Counted from the stretch's first letter, positions 52,019-62,127 are shown. The stretch: DNA of 64,000 nucleotides from Chitinophagaceae bacterium (GCA_009996675.1 JAACZQ010000014.1:1-64000), one strand, 5' to 3'. Program-made: numbers and translations. Notes: generated by a model from the sequence alone, not told the origin.

Positions 52019-52026
52019 TATTTTTG
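52019..52026 (+). promoter_or_regulatory. -7 promoter element of the second E1 gene
   Basis: TATTTTTG ends 4 nt before the ATG at 52031, as at pth. Confidence 0.7.
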
Positions 52027-52030
52027 TTTC

Positions 52031-54421
52031 ATGGAATCAACAAGCGCACTGGGATATAAAAACGATATGTTGTCATTTGAAGGCTTCCGGAACGCCGTGA
52101 TAGAAGACTACCGTGTGGCAGTGATCAGCCGGGAAGTGAGCCTGCTGGGCAGGAGGGAAGTACTGACGGGTAAGGCTAAATTCGGGATTTTCGGCGATGG
52201 TAAGGAGATAGCCCAGATTGCCATGGCCAAGTTTTTTCAGCAGGGCGATTTCAGAAGTGGTTATTACCGCGACCAGACTTTCATGTTTGCTACAGGTCTG
52301 GCCAGTGTGGAACAATATTTTGCACAGTTATACGCCGATCCGGATCTGAACCATGATCCTTTCAGCGGGGGTCGCCAGATGAATGCCCACTTTGCTACCC
52401 GTTTTGTAGACGAGCAGGGCAACTGGATGGACCTGGCCAACCGGAAAAATATTTCATCTGATATTGCCCCCACGGCAGGACAGATGCCCCGTGGACTGGG
52501 TCTGGCTTTTGCCTCCAAATGTTTCCGCAGCAGCAATCACCAGCAGGAGTTGGAGCACCTGAGTCACCAGGGCAATGAAATCTGTTTTTGTACCATTGGC
52601 GATGCCAGTACCAGTGAAGGTCATTTCTGGGAAACCATGAATGCCGCCGGAGTACTGCAAGTGCCACTGGCTGTATTTGTGTGGGATGATGGATATGGCA
52701 TTTCTGTCCCTAAAGCCTATCAGACCACCAAAGCATCCATCTCGGCTGCTTTAAAAGGTTTCCAGAAACAACCGGACACCAATGGTATTCATATTTATAA
52801 GGTGAAAGCCTGGGATTATGCCGGTATGTGTGAAGTGTTTGAGGAAGCGTTGCAGCGTGTACGGGAAACCCATGAGCCTGCATTATTCCATGTAGAGGAA
52901 GTAACCCAGCCACAGGGTCACTCTACCAGTGGCAGCCACGAACGGTATAAAACACCCGAGCGGCTGGAATGGGAAAAAGAATGGGATTGTTTGAAAAAGA
53001 TGAAGGAGTGGATGCAGGAAAATGGTCTGGCTACGGAAGAAGAACTGTCGGATATAGAAGCAAAAGCCAAAGAACATGTACGCGAATCCAGGAACCTGGC
53101 CTGGGAAAAATACATCGCACCCATCAAAACTGCCGCTGCACAGGCAGCTGAACTGATTCGTCAGTCGATGGTGAATGATATAGACAAATACGGAGCATTG
53201 CAGCAGCTGGCGAATGATTTGTCGACCAATAAAGAGCCGCTGCGCAGAGACGTATTGCGCACGCTGGCCCTGGCTGTTGAAATTGCACCCCATTCTCCTT
53301 CGGCCAATGAATTGCGTGAACTTCGTAAAACCTTATGTGCTGAAAGCGCTGGTTTGTACAATACTCATTTATACAATGAAGGCCCTCGCAGCGCACTGAA
53401 AGTGCCCGAGATCAAACCCCTGATTGCATTCGATGCACCTACCATTAACGGTTATGAAATATTGAATAAATATTTCGACATGCTTTTTGCTGCTAACCCC
53501 CTTGTTCATGCTTTTGGAGAAGACGTTGGGCATATCGGCGACGTAAACCAGGGTTTTGCCGGTTTACAGGAGAAGCATGGTAAACACCGCATCATGGATA
53601 CGGGTATCCGAGAACTCACCATTGTCGGACAGGCGATTGGTATGGCATTACGCGGACTTCGTCCCATTGCCGAAATCCAGTACCTCGATTACCTCTTATA
53701 CGGTTTACAGCCATTGAGTGATGATGTGGCTACCACGCATTTCCGTACCAAGGGCCAGCAGAGTTGTCCCGTGATCATCCGCACCCGCGGTCACCGCCTC
53801 GAAGGTATCTGGCACAGCGGTTCTCCCATGGGTATGGTGATTAATGCCCTGCGGGGTATGTATGTATGTGTGCCCAGGAATATGGTGCAGGCAGTAGGTA
53901 TGTACAATACTTTACTCAAAGCCAATGATCCTGCGATTGTGGTGGAATGCCTGAATGGGTATCGCCTGAAAGAAAAAATGCCCGATAATCTCCTCGAGTA
54001 CACCGTTCCCCTGGGTGTGCCGGAAATCATCCATGAAGGAACAGATATTACCATTGTCTCCTATGGTTCTACCTTGCGTATTATCCAGGATGCTGTTGAA
54101 CGCCTGAGTAAGGAAGCGATCAGTTGCGAAGTCATAGATGTACAAACATTACTGCCATTTGATCTGAATCATGTTATCCTGACCTCACTCCAGAAAACGA
54201 ATCGCATTTTGTTTGTGGACGAAGATGTTCCCGGCGGAGCCGCAGCTTATATGTTTAATAAGGTTATGGAAGAGCAGGGTGGTTACAAGTGGCTGGATGC
54301 CAGCCCGCGTACCCTTACCGCCCAGGCACATCGCCCGGGTTATGGCAGCGACGGCGATTACTTCTCCAAACCCAATGCGGAAGATGTAATGGATGCTGTA
54401 AGGGCTGTGATGGCTGAGTAG
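52031..54421 (+). CDS. Fused alpha/beta 2-oxoacid dehydrogenase E1 component (796 aa)
   Basis: A second, larger ThDP-dependent E1 fusion. The alpha part (about 20-380) has GYYRDQTFMFATGL, the ThDP region CTIGDASTSEGHFWETMN then WDDGYGIS, and HSTSGSHERYK; a helical linker follows (about 380-470); the beta part (about 475-796) has HAFGEDVGHIGDVNQGF, IVGQAIGMALRGLRPIAEIQYLDY and a C-terminal transketolase domain. The usual GDG is GDA here. It differs strongly from the 702-aa fusion, so the two probably serve different 2-oxoacids. No E2/E3 genes are near. Confidence 0.92.
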   Translation: MESTSALGYKNDMLSFEGFRNAVIEDYRVAVISREVSLLGRREVLTGKAKFGIFGDGKEIAQIAMAKFFQQGDFRSGYYRDQTFMFATGLASVEQYFAQLYADPDLNHDPFSGGRQMNAHFATRFVDEQGNWMDLANRKNISSDIAPTAGQMPRGLGLAFASKCFRSSNHQQELEHLSHQGNEICFCTIGDASTSEGHFWETMNAAGVLQVPLAVFVWDDGYGISVPKAYQTTKASISAALKGFQKQPDTNGIHIYKVKAWDYAGMCEVFEEALQRVRETHEPALFHVEEVTQPQGHSTSGSHERYKTPERLEWEKEWDCLKKMKEWMQENGLATEEELSDIEAKAKEHVRESRNLAWEKYIAPIKTAAAQAAELIRQSMVNDIDKYGALQQLANDLSTNKEPLRRDVLRTLALAVEIAPHSPSANELRELRKTLCAESAGLYNTHLYNEGPRSALKVPEIKPLIAFDAPTINGYEILNKYFDMLFAANPLVHAFGEDVGHIGDVNQGFAGLQEKHGKHRIMDTGIRELTIVGQAIGMALRGLRPIAEIQYLDYLLYGLQPLSDDVATTHFRTKGQQSCPVIIRTRGHRLEGIWHSGSPMGMVINALRGMYVCVPRNMVQAVGMYNTLLKANDPAIVVECLNGYRLKEKMPDNLLEYTVPLGVPEIIHEGTDITIVSYGSTLRIIQDAVERLSKEAISCEVIDVQTLLPFDLNHVILTSLQKTNRILFVDEDVPGGAAAYMFNKVMEEQGGYKWLDASPRTLTAQAHRPGYGSDGDYFSKPNAEDVMDAVRAVMAE

Positions 54422-54477
54422 TATTGGTCTGAGCAGTGACTGCAAATACAAGCTTATTACGAAGGAAAATAAATGAT

Positions 54478-54513
54478 AAAGCCTGCGGATTCATTGAAGC
54501 TGCAGGCTTTTTT
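54478..54513 (+). terminator. Terminator of the second E1 gene, shared with a convergent gene end
   Basis: Stem AAAGCCTGC / GCAGGCTTT with a 15-nt loop, followed by Ts. The distal arm and T tract reach the stop codon of the convergent DCC-family gene. Confidence 0.8.
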
Positions 54514-54931
54514 AATCGTAAAACAAGGCTTTCAGTTCCGGGCTGGGCAACCAGCAGGATTCCTGTTTGCCAAACCATTTGTACCGGTTCCGGGCAATAA
54601 AATCGTAAAAAAAGTCGCGGATAAAAAAAGGAATGATCCAGAGCAAATAGGAGACCCATTTCCATCCGCCGTTCATCTGCCTCATGACTTTGATTGCTGC
54701 AGTTGATTTGGAATACAGTTGGCCGTTTTGCAACAGGCTGAAACTGTTGAATTGATCGGCCGGTAAATGAAAATATTGTAATACTTCTTGTCCAAGCGCT
54801 CCCTGCAGGGATGCAAAACGGAACTTTCTTTCCGGATCATGTTGAATTACCTGCTGCACACTGCTGTTGCAAAGATTACAGACCCCATCGAAGAGGATAA
54901 CGGGGTGCTGTAAGTCTGACAAAGTTTGCAT
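54512..54931 (-). CDS. DCC-family thiol-disulfide oxidoreductase-like protein (DUF393)
   Basis: The 139-aa protein has the family motif FDGVCNLCN (Cys18, Cys21, the DxxCxxC pattern), a helical middle and a basic aromatic C-terminal segment (IRDFFYDFIARNRYKWFG). The start at 54931 is chosen because a perfect -7 element ends 3 nt upstream; a TTG two codons earlier would lie inside that element's 3' flank. Function is unknown beyond probable redox activity. Confidence 0.88.
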   Translation of the reverse strand: MQTLSDLQHPVILFDGVCNLCNSSVQQVIQHDPERKFRFASLQGALGQEVLQYFHLPADQFNSFSLLQNGQLYSKSTAAIKVMRQMNGGWKWVSYLLWIIPFFIRDFFYDFIARNRYKWFGKQESCWLPSPELKALFYD

Positions 54932-54934
54932 AAG

Positions 54935-54942
54935 CAAATTTA
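54935..54942 (-). promoter_or_regulatory. -7 promoter element of the DCC gene
   Basis: TAAATTTG on the minus strand ends 3 nt before the ATG. Confidence 0.65.
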
Positions 54943-55018
54943 CTGAAAAGCATTGAGTTGCGCCCCCTGGGTTGATAACGGCCAGGCGCTTGCTGATCGC
55001 GGCATGTAAGCCATAAAT

Positions 55019-55057
55019 AAAAACGGTTTGTTACAGTAGGGCAGTAACAAACCGTTT
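55019..55057 (-). terminator. Terminator of yebC
   Basis: A perfect 14-bp stem AAACGGTTTGTTAC / GTAACAAACCGTTT with a 9-nt loop is followed on the minus strand by further Ts. Confidence 0.92.
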
Positions 55058-55076
55058 GTAAAGCTTGCGGCTTCTT

Positions 55077-55799
55077 TTATCCCATATTATGGAAAACCTT
55101 ATTCACGTCTTCATCCTGTTCCAGCCTTTCAATCAGTTTACTCACATCTTCGGCCTGCTCATCGGTAACGGGAACTGTAGTGGTTGGAATCCATTCCAGT
55201 TCAGCACTGATGGGGGTAATGCTTTTGTCTTCCAGGGCTTTTTGCAGGTTGCCGAAATCAACAAAAGCACAGCGTAATACGATTATGGGGTTGCCATTGT
55301 CGTCGTTGCTCTCGCCCAGTTCATCCAGGCCATGGTCGATCAGCTCCAGTTCCAGGTCGTCGATATTCAGTCCCTCAGGCTTGAGTTTGAATACCCCCAT
55401 TTTTTTGAACTGGAAACTTACACTGCCACTATTCCCCATGGAGCCATTGCCTTTGTTGAAATGGCTTTTTACATTCGCTACGGTTCTGACATGGTTATCG
55501 GTGGCGGTTTCTACCAGCAGGGCTACGCCGTGCGGGGCATAACCTTCGTACAGGATTTCCTCGTAGTTGGTGGTGTCTTTGCCCTGGGCACGTTTAATGG
55601 CAGCTTCTACACGGTCTTTGGGCATACCCACGCTGCGGGCATTCTGGAAACACCGGCGCAGGGCAGGATTGGTGGCGGGGTCGGGACCACCGGCTTTTAC
55701 GGCAATAATAATTTCTTTACCAATGCGGGTAAACTGCTTGGCCATCCGGTCCCAGCGGGCAAACATGGTGGCTTTGCGTACTTCAAATATCCGTCCCAT
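55077..55799 (-). CDS. yebC: YebC/PmpR/TACO1-family protein
   Basis: The 240-aa protein starts [30 protein letters not shown] and shows the family's three-domain form, with [16 protein letters not shown] in the middle and [22 protein letters not shown] near the end. Members are described as transcription regulators or as factors that help ribosomes pass difficult sequences. The open frame continues 56 codons upstream to 55967 through the terminator of the permease and is not coding there. Confidence 0.94.
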   Translation of the reverse strand: MGRIFEVRKATMFARWDRMAKQFTRIGKEIIIAVKAGGPDPATNPALRRCFQNARSVGMPKDRVEAAIKRAQGKDTTNYEEILYEGYAPHGVALLVETATDNHVRTVANVKSHFNKGNGSMGNSGSVSFQFKKMGVFKLKPEGLNIDDLELELIDHGLDELGESNDDNGNPIIVLRCAFVDFGNLQKALEDKSITPISAELEWIPTTTVPVTDEQAEDVSKLIERLEQDEDVNKVFHNMG

Positions 55800-55831
55800 A
55801 GTGTAATAAAGGTATTTAGTGATGCGGGCTG

Positions 55832-55839
55832 CAAAAATA
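55832..55839 (-). promoter_or_regulatory. -7 promoter element of yebC
   Basis: TATTTTTG on the minus strand, 32 nt before the ATG at 55799. It supports the short start. Confidence 0.6.
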
Positions 55840-55852
55840 AGTGGATTCAAAC

Positions 55853-55879
55853 AAAAACCCCGCCTTGGGGCGGGGTTTT
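55853..55879 (-). terminator. Terminator of the amino acid permease
   Basis: Stem AAAACCCCGCC / GGCGGGGTTTT with loop TTGG, followed on the minus strand by a U tract. Confidence 0.92.
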
Positions 55880-55899
55880 GCAAAAGAGATAATAGATTA

Positions 55900-57405
55900 T
55901 TATAATCCCTGATCTTTACGCAGCTTACTGTTGTTTTTACTGTATACAAAGTAAACCACCAGGCCAACGGCCATCCAGCCGAATGCTACTTTCAGGGTTT
56001 GGGCATCCAGTGCCACAATCATACCCAGACAAACCAATGCACCCAGGATTGGTACAATGGGTACCAATGGGGTCTTAAATGGCCTTTCAATATCGGGTGA
56101 TTTGATGCGCAGTATCCAGATACCAATACTCACCAGTACGAAGGCGAACAGGGTACCAAAACTGGTAAGATCGCCCGCAACGTGACCGGGTACAAAAGCC
56201 GAGAAGAGACCCACGAAAACAAAAAGGATCAGGTTGGCTTTATACGGTGTTTTGAATTTAGGATGCAGATCTCCAAATGCTTTGGGGATCAGACCATCAT
56301 TACTCATGGTATAGAAGATACGGCTCTGTCCCATCAACATTACCAGAATTACAGACGAGAAACCGGCGAGGATAGCCACGGTAACCGCGGTAGACAGCCA
56401 GCCATAACCCGTCATATAATTGGAGATCGCAAATGCAACAGATGCTTCACGTCCTTTTTCAGGATCTACAAAATCCTTCCAGTTGGCTACACCGGTGAGT
56501 ACATGTCCGAAGAGAATGTACAAAATAGTACAAACCACCAGTGAACCCAGGATACCTATGGGCATATCGCGTTTGGGGTTCTTGGCTTCCTGGGCTGCTG
56601 TACTCACAGCGTCAAATCCAATGAAGGCAAAGAACACAATCGCCGCACCACCCAGTACGCCACCCCAGCCGTGCTTGAATACACCGGTATAATCGGCAAT
56701 GACTTTGCCCGCACTATCGGTAACAGGAGGTGTTCCTTCCGGAATCAGGTATGGGGTATGGTTTTCGGGTTTGATGAACTGCCAGCCGATGGCAATAAAC
56801 AATACCACAATGGCCACTTTGATGAATACAATAATCATGTTCACCATGGCAGATTCCTGGGTGCCTTTGATCAGCAGCAGCGTAAGCAGCAATAAGATCA
56901 GCAGGGCAGGGGCATTAATGATACCCTTATGCAGTACACCGGCGGAATCGGTAAAACTCTCAAACGGACTATGCGACCATTCATACGGTATGGCGCCGTT
57001 GAGTAGTTTGTTGAGGTATTCGCTCCAGGCAATGGAAACAGTAGCAGCACCCAGTGCATATTCCATGATCAGCGCCCAGCCAATGATCCAGGCTACCAGC
57101 TCACCCATGGTTACATAACTGTAAGCATAGGCACTACCGGCAATGGGTATCATGGATGCAAATTCTGCATAACAGAGGCCTGCAAATGCACAGCCAATGG
57201 CTGCTACAATAAATGAAATGGTTACAGCAGGACCGGCGGCCTGACCGGCAGCAGCAGCTGTCCGTACAAATAAACCGGCACCAATAATGGCTCCGATACC
57301 AAGTGCTATCAGGTTGCCGGCGCCAAGGGTGCGTTTTAACCCCTTCTCGCCTTCATCGGCCTGTGCCAGCAATTGGCCTAAAGGTTTCTTGACGAATAAA
57401 CTCAT
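55900..57405 (-). CDS. APC-superfamily amino acid permease (cationic amino acid transporter type)
   Basis: The 501-aa protein has about twelve membrane helices after a cytoplasmic start ([25 protein letters not shown]), which is the unwound first helix that binds the substrate backbone in APC transporters, and [25 protein letters not shown] in the middle. It resembles YfnA/CAT-type amino acid/proton symporters. The substrate is not fixed by the sequence. Confidence 0.92.
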   Translation of the reverse strand: MSLFVKKPLGQLLAQADEGEKGLKRTLGAGNLIALGIGAIIGAGLFVRTAAAAGQAAGPAVTISFIVAAIGCAFAGLCYAEFASMIPIAGSAYAYSYVTMGELVAWIIGWALIMEYALGAATVSIAWSEYLNKLLNGAIPYEWSHSPFESFTDSAGVLHKGIINAPALLILLLLTLLLIKGTQESAMVNMIIVFIKVAIVVLFIAIGWQFIKPENHTPYLIPEGTPPVTDSAGKVIADYTGVFKHGWGGVLGGAAIVFFAFIGFDAVSTAAQEAKNPKRDMPIGILGSLVVCTILYILFGHVLTGVANWKDFVDPEKGREASVAFAISNYMTGYGWLSTAVTVAILAGFSSVILVMLMGQSRIFYTMSNDGLIPKAFGDLHPKFKTPYKANLILFVFVGLFSAFVPGHVAGDLTSFGTLFAFVLVSIGIWILRIKSPDIERPFKTPLVPIVPILGALVCLGMIVALDAQTLKVAFGWMAVGLVVYFVYSKNNSKLRKDQGL

Positions 57406-57585
57406 AAAAATGTACAGTTGGTTAAGTTTCTGAATAGAAAAAGTTCCGGAAAAATAGGCAATTATGGGATTCCGGGCATAAAACTTTTATATCCGGGCCA
57501 ATAAGCCTTACCCCTGCCTTATGGAAGTACTATTAGGATAGAAGTACTATATTGCGACACATTTTCATTAAAGCGCCCTTGCCTC

Positions 57586-58842
57586 ATGAAGAAATCCAAC
57601 AGGCTTACTTTATATATACTGATTGCGATGGCAGCCGGTATATTACTTGGTTACATCATACATAAAAGCGCCAGTCCTGAGTTCATTCAGGGGTTTTCTC
57701 CCAAAATCAAATTACTAACCACCATATTCCTTCGTTTGGTGCAAATGATTATTGCACCGCTGGTTTTCTCTACCCTGGTGGTAGGTATTGCCAAACTGGG
57801 AGATCTCAAAACAGTAGGTCGCGTTGGTGGTAAAGCATTGCTTTGGTTTGTCAGTGCCTCTTTAATAAGCCTGCTCCTGGGTATGTTGCTGGTGAACCTG
57901 TTTAAGCCAGGAACCGGTATCGATTTCCAGAATAGTGATATGAGTGGCGTGAACGACCTGGTAGGTAAGACCCAGGAATTCAGCATACAGAAATTTATAG
58001 AACATGTGTTCCCCAAGAGCCTTATTGATGCCATGGCTACCAATGAAATCCTTCAGTTGGTGGTATTCAGTATCTTTTTTGGTGTGGCCACAGCAGCCCT
58101 GGGCGACAGCGCCAAAGTGGTAGTGAAAGCCCTCGATGCCGTTTCTCATGTAATCCTGAAAATGGTGGGTTATGTAATGAACTTTGCCCCCCTGGGTGTA
58201 TTTGGTGCCATCAGCGCGGTAATCGCAACCAAGGGACTGGATGTATTCGTTTTCTATGGCAAATACCTGCTCTACTTCTTTATTGGTATTGCCTCACTCT
58301 GGGCAATCCTGTTGGGTGTGGGTTTCCTGATTCTCAAAAACAGATTACCCGAATTACTCAAACGTATTTTCTCGCCCCTGATCATTGCATTCAGTACAAC
58401 CAGTAGTGAAGCTGTATTCCCCAAGCTAACCGAAGAACTGGAACGTTTTGGTTGTAAAAATAAAATTGTCGCTTTCATCCTGCCCCTGGGTTATTCCTTC
58501 AACCTGGATGGTAGTATGATGTATATGACTTTTGCCAGTATTGCCATTGCGCAGGCCTATGGTATACATCTCGACCTTGGCACGCAGCTGACCATGCTTA
58601 TTGTTCTCATGCTCACCAGCAAAGGTATTGCAGGGGTGCCCCGCGCATCCCTGGTTGTGGTAACCGCTACCTGTGCCATGTTTAATATTCCACCGGAAGG
58701 TATTGCACTCATATTGCCTATCGACCATTTCTGTGATATGTTCCGTACTGCTACCAATGTACTGGGTAATGCACTGGCAACATCGGTAGTGAGCAAATGG
58801 GAAGGGGAACTGAGTGTGCCCGATGATTCTGTCACTGCTTAA
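57586..58842 (+). CDS. Dicarboxylate/amino acid:cation symporter (DAACS)
   Basis: The 418-aa protein is a Glt-type elevator transporter: eight helices plus two hairpins, with the HP1 motif STTSSEAVFPKL, the GYSFNLDGSMMYM segment of helix 7, HP2 region GIAGVPRASLVV and the substrate-side DHFCDMFRTATNVLGN. It carries glutamate, aspartate or C4-dicarboxylates with Na+ or H+. The DedA gene starts 16 nt later, and a plus-strand run of transport and cell-surface genes follows. Confidence 0.94.
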   Translation: MKKSNRLTLYILIAMAAGILLGYIIHKSASPEFIQGFSPKIKLLTTIFLRLVQMIIAPLVFSTLVVGIAKLGDLKTVGRVGGKALLWFVSASLISLLLGMLLVNLFKPGTGIDFQNSDMSGVNDLVGKTQEFSIQKFIEHVFPKSLIDAMATNEILQLVVFSIFFGVATAALGDSAKVVVKALDAVSHVILKMVGYVMNFAPLGVFGAISAVIATKGLDVFVFYGKYLLYFFIGIASLWAILLGVGFLILKNRLPELLKRIFSPLIIAFSTTSSEAVFPKLTEELERFGCKNKIVAFILPLGYSFNLDGSMMYMTFASIAIAQAYGIHLDLGTQLTMLIVLMLTSKGIAGVPRASLVVVTATCAMFNIPPEGIALILPIDHFCDMFRTATNVLGNALATSVVSKWEGELSVPDDSVTA

Positions 58843-58858
58843 AACATTCTGCAGCGCC

Positions 58859-59545
58859 ATGTTACAAATACTTCTTTCCGATTTTCATTGGTCGCAGTTA
58901 TTACAACCGCAGTTCTATATTGAACATGGTGGCCTATGGCTGATCCTGTTTGTGGTGTTTGCGGAAACAGGATTGTTTGCAGGCTTCTTCCTGCCGGGCG
59001 ACAGCCTCCTGTTTGTAGCTGGCATTTACAGTTCTAACCTCGCAGCAGAAGTAGTGCCCACCGGTAATGAATACCTCGATTTGCTGATGCTGATGGTATT
59101 GATATCCCTGGCTGGTATCGCAGGTAATACAACCGGATACTGGTTTGGCCGAAAAGTTGGCCCGGCCATGTATGGCTGGAAAGAAAACCTGCTCTTCAAG
59201 AGAAAATACCTGGTACAGGCACAGGAGTTTTATGAGAAACATGGCGGAGGCGCTATTGTTATAGCCCGTTTCATTCCCATCGTAAGAACATTCGCGCCTA
59301 TTGTAGCAGGTATTGTACAAATGGACCGGAAAAAATTCGTCTTCTTCAATATTGTGGGTTGTGTGGCCTGGGTATTCAGTATGCTTTTTGCCGGTCACTT
59401 TCTCCAGAAATGGATATTAGCACAATTCGGCTTCGACCTCAAGCATCACCTCGAAATAATTGTACTGGGCATTGTATTGGTTACCACCGCACCGGTACTT
59501 ATTAAACTGTTCTCCGGCAAGAAAAATACATCCGGTAAAGCATAA
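58859..59545 (+). CDS. DedA-family membrane protein
   Basis: The 228-aa protein has the DedA pattern: ETGLFAGFFLPGDSLLFVAG near the start, the re-entrant GNTTGYWFGRKVG, and FIPIVRTFAPIVAG with the conserved arginine. DedA proteins help flip or recycle lipid carriers such as undecaprenyl phosphate and keep membrane potential. An ATG at 58814 inside the symporter gene is not used. Confidence 0.9.
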   Translation: MLQILLSDFHWSQLLQPQFYIEHGGLWLILFVVFAETGLFAGFFLPGDSLLFVAGIYSSNLAAEVVPTGNEYLDLLMLMVLISLAGIAGNTTGYWFGRKVGPAMYGWKENLLFKRKYLVQAQEFYEKHGGGAIVIARFIPIVRTFAPIVAGIVQMDRKKFVFFNIVGCVAWVFSMLFAGHFLQKWILAQFGFDLKHHLEIIVLGIVLVTTAPVLIKLFSGKKNTSGKA

Positions 59546-59555
59546 TCGTTTTATT

Positions 59556-60782
59556 GTGTCGCATCATAAACAATCATATGGACTGTTTTCGCTTCCGGTG
59601 ATTGTTGGAGCCCTCGGCTTTTTTGTAGATGTGTACGATCTCCTGCTGTTTGGTATCATACGTAAACCCAGTCTGGCGGACCTTGGCCTTTCTCCGGAAG
59701 CGATTCTTTCCCAGGGAGAACTCATTATCAGTATACAAATGGCCGGCCTGCTCGTTGGAGGTATTTTCTTTGGTATCCTGGGTGATAAAAAAGGTCGACT
59801 ACGTGTTTTATTCGGTTCCATATTATTATACTCACTGGCCAATATCGCTAATGGTATGGTACAAACCATCCCGCAGTATATGCTCATGCGTTTCATAGCA
59901 GGTGTTGGATTGGCTGGTGAACTGGGCGCCGGAATAACACTGGTAAGTGAATTGCTGCCCAAAGAAAAAAGAGGTATTGCTGCATCCATGATTGCAGGAT
60001 TTGGCATTTTTGGTGCAGTCACCGCCTTCTTTATCAAGGAACATTTTCATTGGCGTACCTGTTATTATATTGGCGGTGGTATGGGCTTGCTGCTCCTGCT
60101 ATTGCGGGTAGGAGTACTGGAAAGTGGCTTATTCGCCAAACTGAAAACCAGCGATGTAGTCCGGGGCGATTTTTGGATGTTGTTCCGTACCCGCGAAAGG
60201 GCTTGGCGTTATATCCGGTGTATCCTGATCGGTATCCCGGCCTGGTATGTGATTGGTGTGCTGGTGACTTTCTCCGATAAGTTTGGTGAGGAAATGGGGG
60301 TAACCGGCGTAGATCCCGGTAAAGCCATTATGTACCAATATATGGCCATTGCATTTGGTGATCTTACCGTTGGCCTCATCAGTAACTGGATGAAGAGCCG
60401 CAAAAAAGCCCTGTTTATATTCTATGGAATTACAGCGCTCTTTGTTACCCTGTATTTTATGCAGCAAGGTGGTACCGCCCAGCAGATGTATTGGATCTGT
60501 GCGGGGTTGGGTTTTGGTACAGGCTTCTCCGTGGTCTACATTACCATGTCGGCCGAACAGTTCGGAACCAACCTCCGCGCCACTACAGCCATATCGGTAC
60601 CCAATATGGTTCGCGGTGCACTACCCCTGATTTTACTGTTGTTCAAAGGACTGCGTGCAGTAACCGGCAATTATATCACCGGCGGCTGGATTACCGGACT
60701 GATACTGATGATCATTGCTTGCTCGGCCGCCATTAAAACACGGGAAACCTTCGGCAAAGAGCTGGATTTCGTAGAAAGATAA
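59556..60782 (+). CDS. MFS transporter (first of a tandem pair)
   Basis: The 408-aa protein has twelve helices and MFS motifs (GDKKGRLRVL between helices 2 and 3; GVGLAGELGAGITLVSELLPKEKRG). The start is taken as GTG at 59556, 10 nt after the DedA stop, because it lines up with the start of the paralogue next door (SHHKQSYGLFSLPVIV against MTEKKYGIFSLPVIV). An ATG at 59460 would overlap DedA. It most resembles metabolite:H+ or sugar-type symporters; substrate unknown. Confidence 0.87.
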   Translation: MSHHKQSYGLFSLPVIVGALGFFVDVYDLLLFGIIRKPSLADLGLSPEAILSQGELIISIQMAGLLVGGIFFGILGDKKGRLRVLFGSILLYSLANIANGMVQTIPQYMLMRFIAGVGLAGELGAGITLVSELLPKEKRGIAASMIAGFGIFGAVTAFFIKEHFHWRTCYYIGGGMGLLLLLLRVGVLESGLFAKLKTSDVVRGDFWMLFRTRERAWRYIRCILIGIPAWYVIGVLVTFSDKFGEEMGVTGVDPGKAIMYQYMAIAFGDLTVGLISNWMKSRKKALFIFYGITALFVTLYFMQQGGTAQQMYWICAGLGFGTGFSVVYITMSAEQFGTNLRATTAISVPNMVRGALPLILLLFKGLRAVTGNYITGGWITGLILMIIACSAAIKTRETFGKELDFVER

Positions 60783-60862
60783 ACCCTTCCCAAAGCTTTA
60801 CACAGCTATTTCCTGCTTTTCACGTAATTTTCTTTTTTCATTGCTAAGCCAAACAAGCTGCC

Positions 60863-62095
60863 ATGACCGAAAAAAAATACGGTATTTTCTCCCTGCCCGT
60901 TATTGTTGCCGCACTGGGCTACTTTGTAGACATCTATGACCTGCTCCTGTTTACCATCGTTAAAAAAAGTAGTATGCTGGGCGTTGGTGCCACCGACGCA
61001 ACCATGTTGGTTGATAGTACAAGGGTCATCAACTGGCAAATGACAGGCCTGCTGCTCGGCGGAATTTTGTGGGGCGTACTGGGTGATAAAAAAGGGCGGC
61101 TGAGTGTTCTGTTTGGCTCCATCCTGCTGTACTCCACAGCCAATTTTATCACCGGCTTTGTACAAACAGTCAATCAATATGCCGCTTGTCGCTTTGTAGG
61201 CGGCCTGGGCCTTGCCGGAGAACTGGGGGCAGGTATAACACTGGTGAGTGAACTGCTTCCTAAAAATAAAAGAGGTATTGGTACGTCTCTGGTAGCTGGC
61301 ATTGGATTGAGTGGAGCAGTAGCAGCTTATTTTACCTACCAGCTTACAAGCGATTGGCGGCTTTGTTATAAAATTGGCGGCGTATTGGGCATTGGCCTGT
61401 TATTGCTGCGGGTGTCTGTGGCAGAATCAGGCATGTTTAAAGAAGTAAAAGAAGCAGGGGTGCGTCGTGGTAATTTCTGGATGCTGCTGAATAATCCGCA
61501 ACGACTGCGCAAATATGTATTCGCCATATTAATCGGATTGCCCACCTGGTATGTGATCGGAATCCTGGTTAACCAGAGTGATCGTTTCGGGAAAGCCATG
61601 TTTGGCAGCAGCACTATCGATTCCGGAAGGTCTATCATGTTTGCTTATGCGGCCATTGCCTTGGGAGATATGATTGTTGGCCTGGTAAGCCAGTGGTTTA
61701 AAAGCCGCAAAAAAGCATTGCTGTTGTACTATAGCATGACCATTGTTGGACTGATCCTGTTTTTCAGCACCTATAATCAAAGCGATACATCCATGTATGG
61801 TATTTGTGCCCTCCTGGGCTTTAGTACCGGATTCTGGGCCATATTTGTTACCATGGGTGCGGAACAATTTGGTACCAACCTGCGGGCAACAGCTGCAACA
61901 ACCATCCCCAATATGGTACGCGGAGCCCTGCCACTCATTAATATGATGTTCCTGGATCTGTTTCAGAAAAGTTGGGGCTGGTCATTGATTCAGAGCGGTA
62001 TTATCACAGGCATAGTAGTGATGGCGATTACACTGGTTGCCTTCTATTTTACAGAAGAAACTTTTCATAAGGATCTTAATTATACAGAGTCTTAA
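60863..62095 (+). CDS. MFS transporter (second of a tandem pair)
   Basis: The 410-aa protein is a close paralogue of the preceding transporter along its full length: the same YFVDIYDLLLFTIVKK start, GDKKGRLSVL, GLAGELGAGITLVSELLPKNKRG and GAEQFGTNLRAT. The helix 1 Asp pair (D-x-x-D) is kept in both. A gene duplication followed by substrate divergence is the simplest reading. Confidence 0.9.
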   Translation: MTEKKYGIFSLPVIVAALGYFVDIYDLLLFTIVKKSSMLGVGATDATMLVDSTRVINWQMTGLLLGGILWGVLGDKKGRLSVLFGSILLYSTANFITGFVQTVNQYAACRFVGGLGLAGELGAGITLVSELLPKNKRGIGTSLVAGIGLSGAVAAYFTYQLTSDWRLCYKIGGVLGIGLLLLRVSVAESGMFKEVKEAGVRRGNFWMLLNNPQRLRKYVFAILIGLPTWYVIGILVNQSDRFGKAMFGSSTIDSGRSIMFAYAAIALGDMIVGLVSQWFKSRKKALLLYYSMTIVGLILFFSTYNQSDTSMYGICALLGFSTGFWAIFVTMGAEQFGTNLRATAATTIPNMVRGALPLINMMFLDLFQKSWGWSLIQSGIITGIVVMAITLVAFYFTEETFHKDLNYTES

Positions 62096-62127
62096 CTGCT
62101 TGTAAAGGCTTTCACCTAATTTGCAGT

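Noticed and set aside
55800-55967. N-terminal extension of YebC to an ATG at 55967
   Set aside because: It passes through the permease terminator and the -7 element. The family start [28 protein letters not shown]... begins at 55799.
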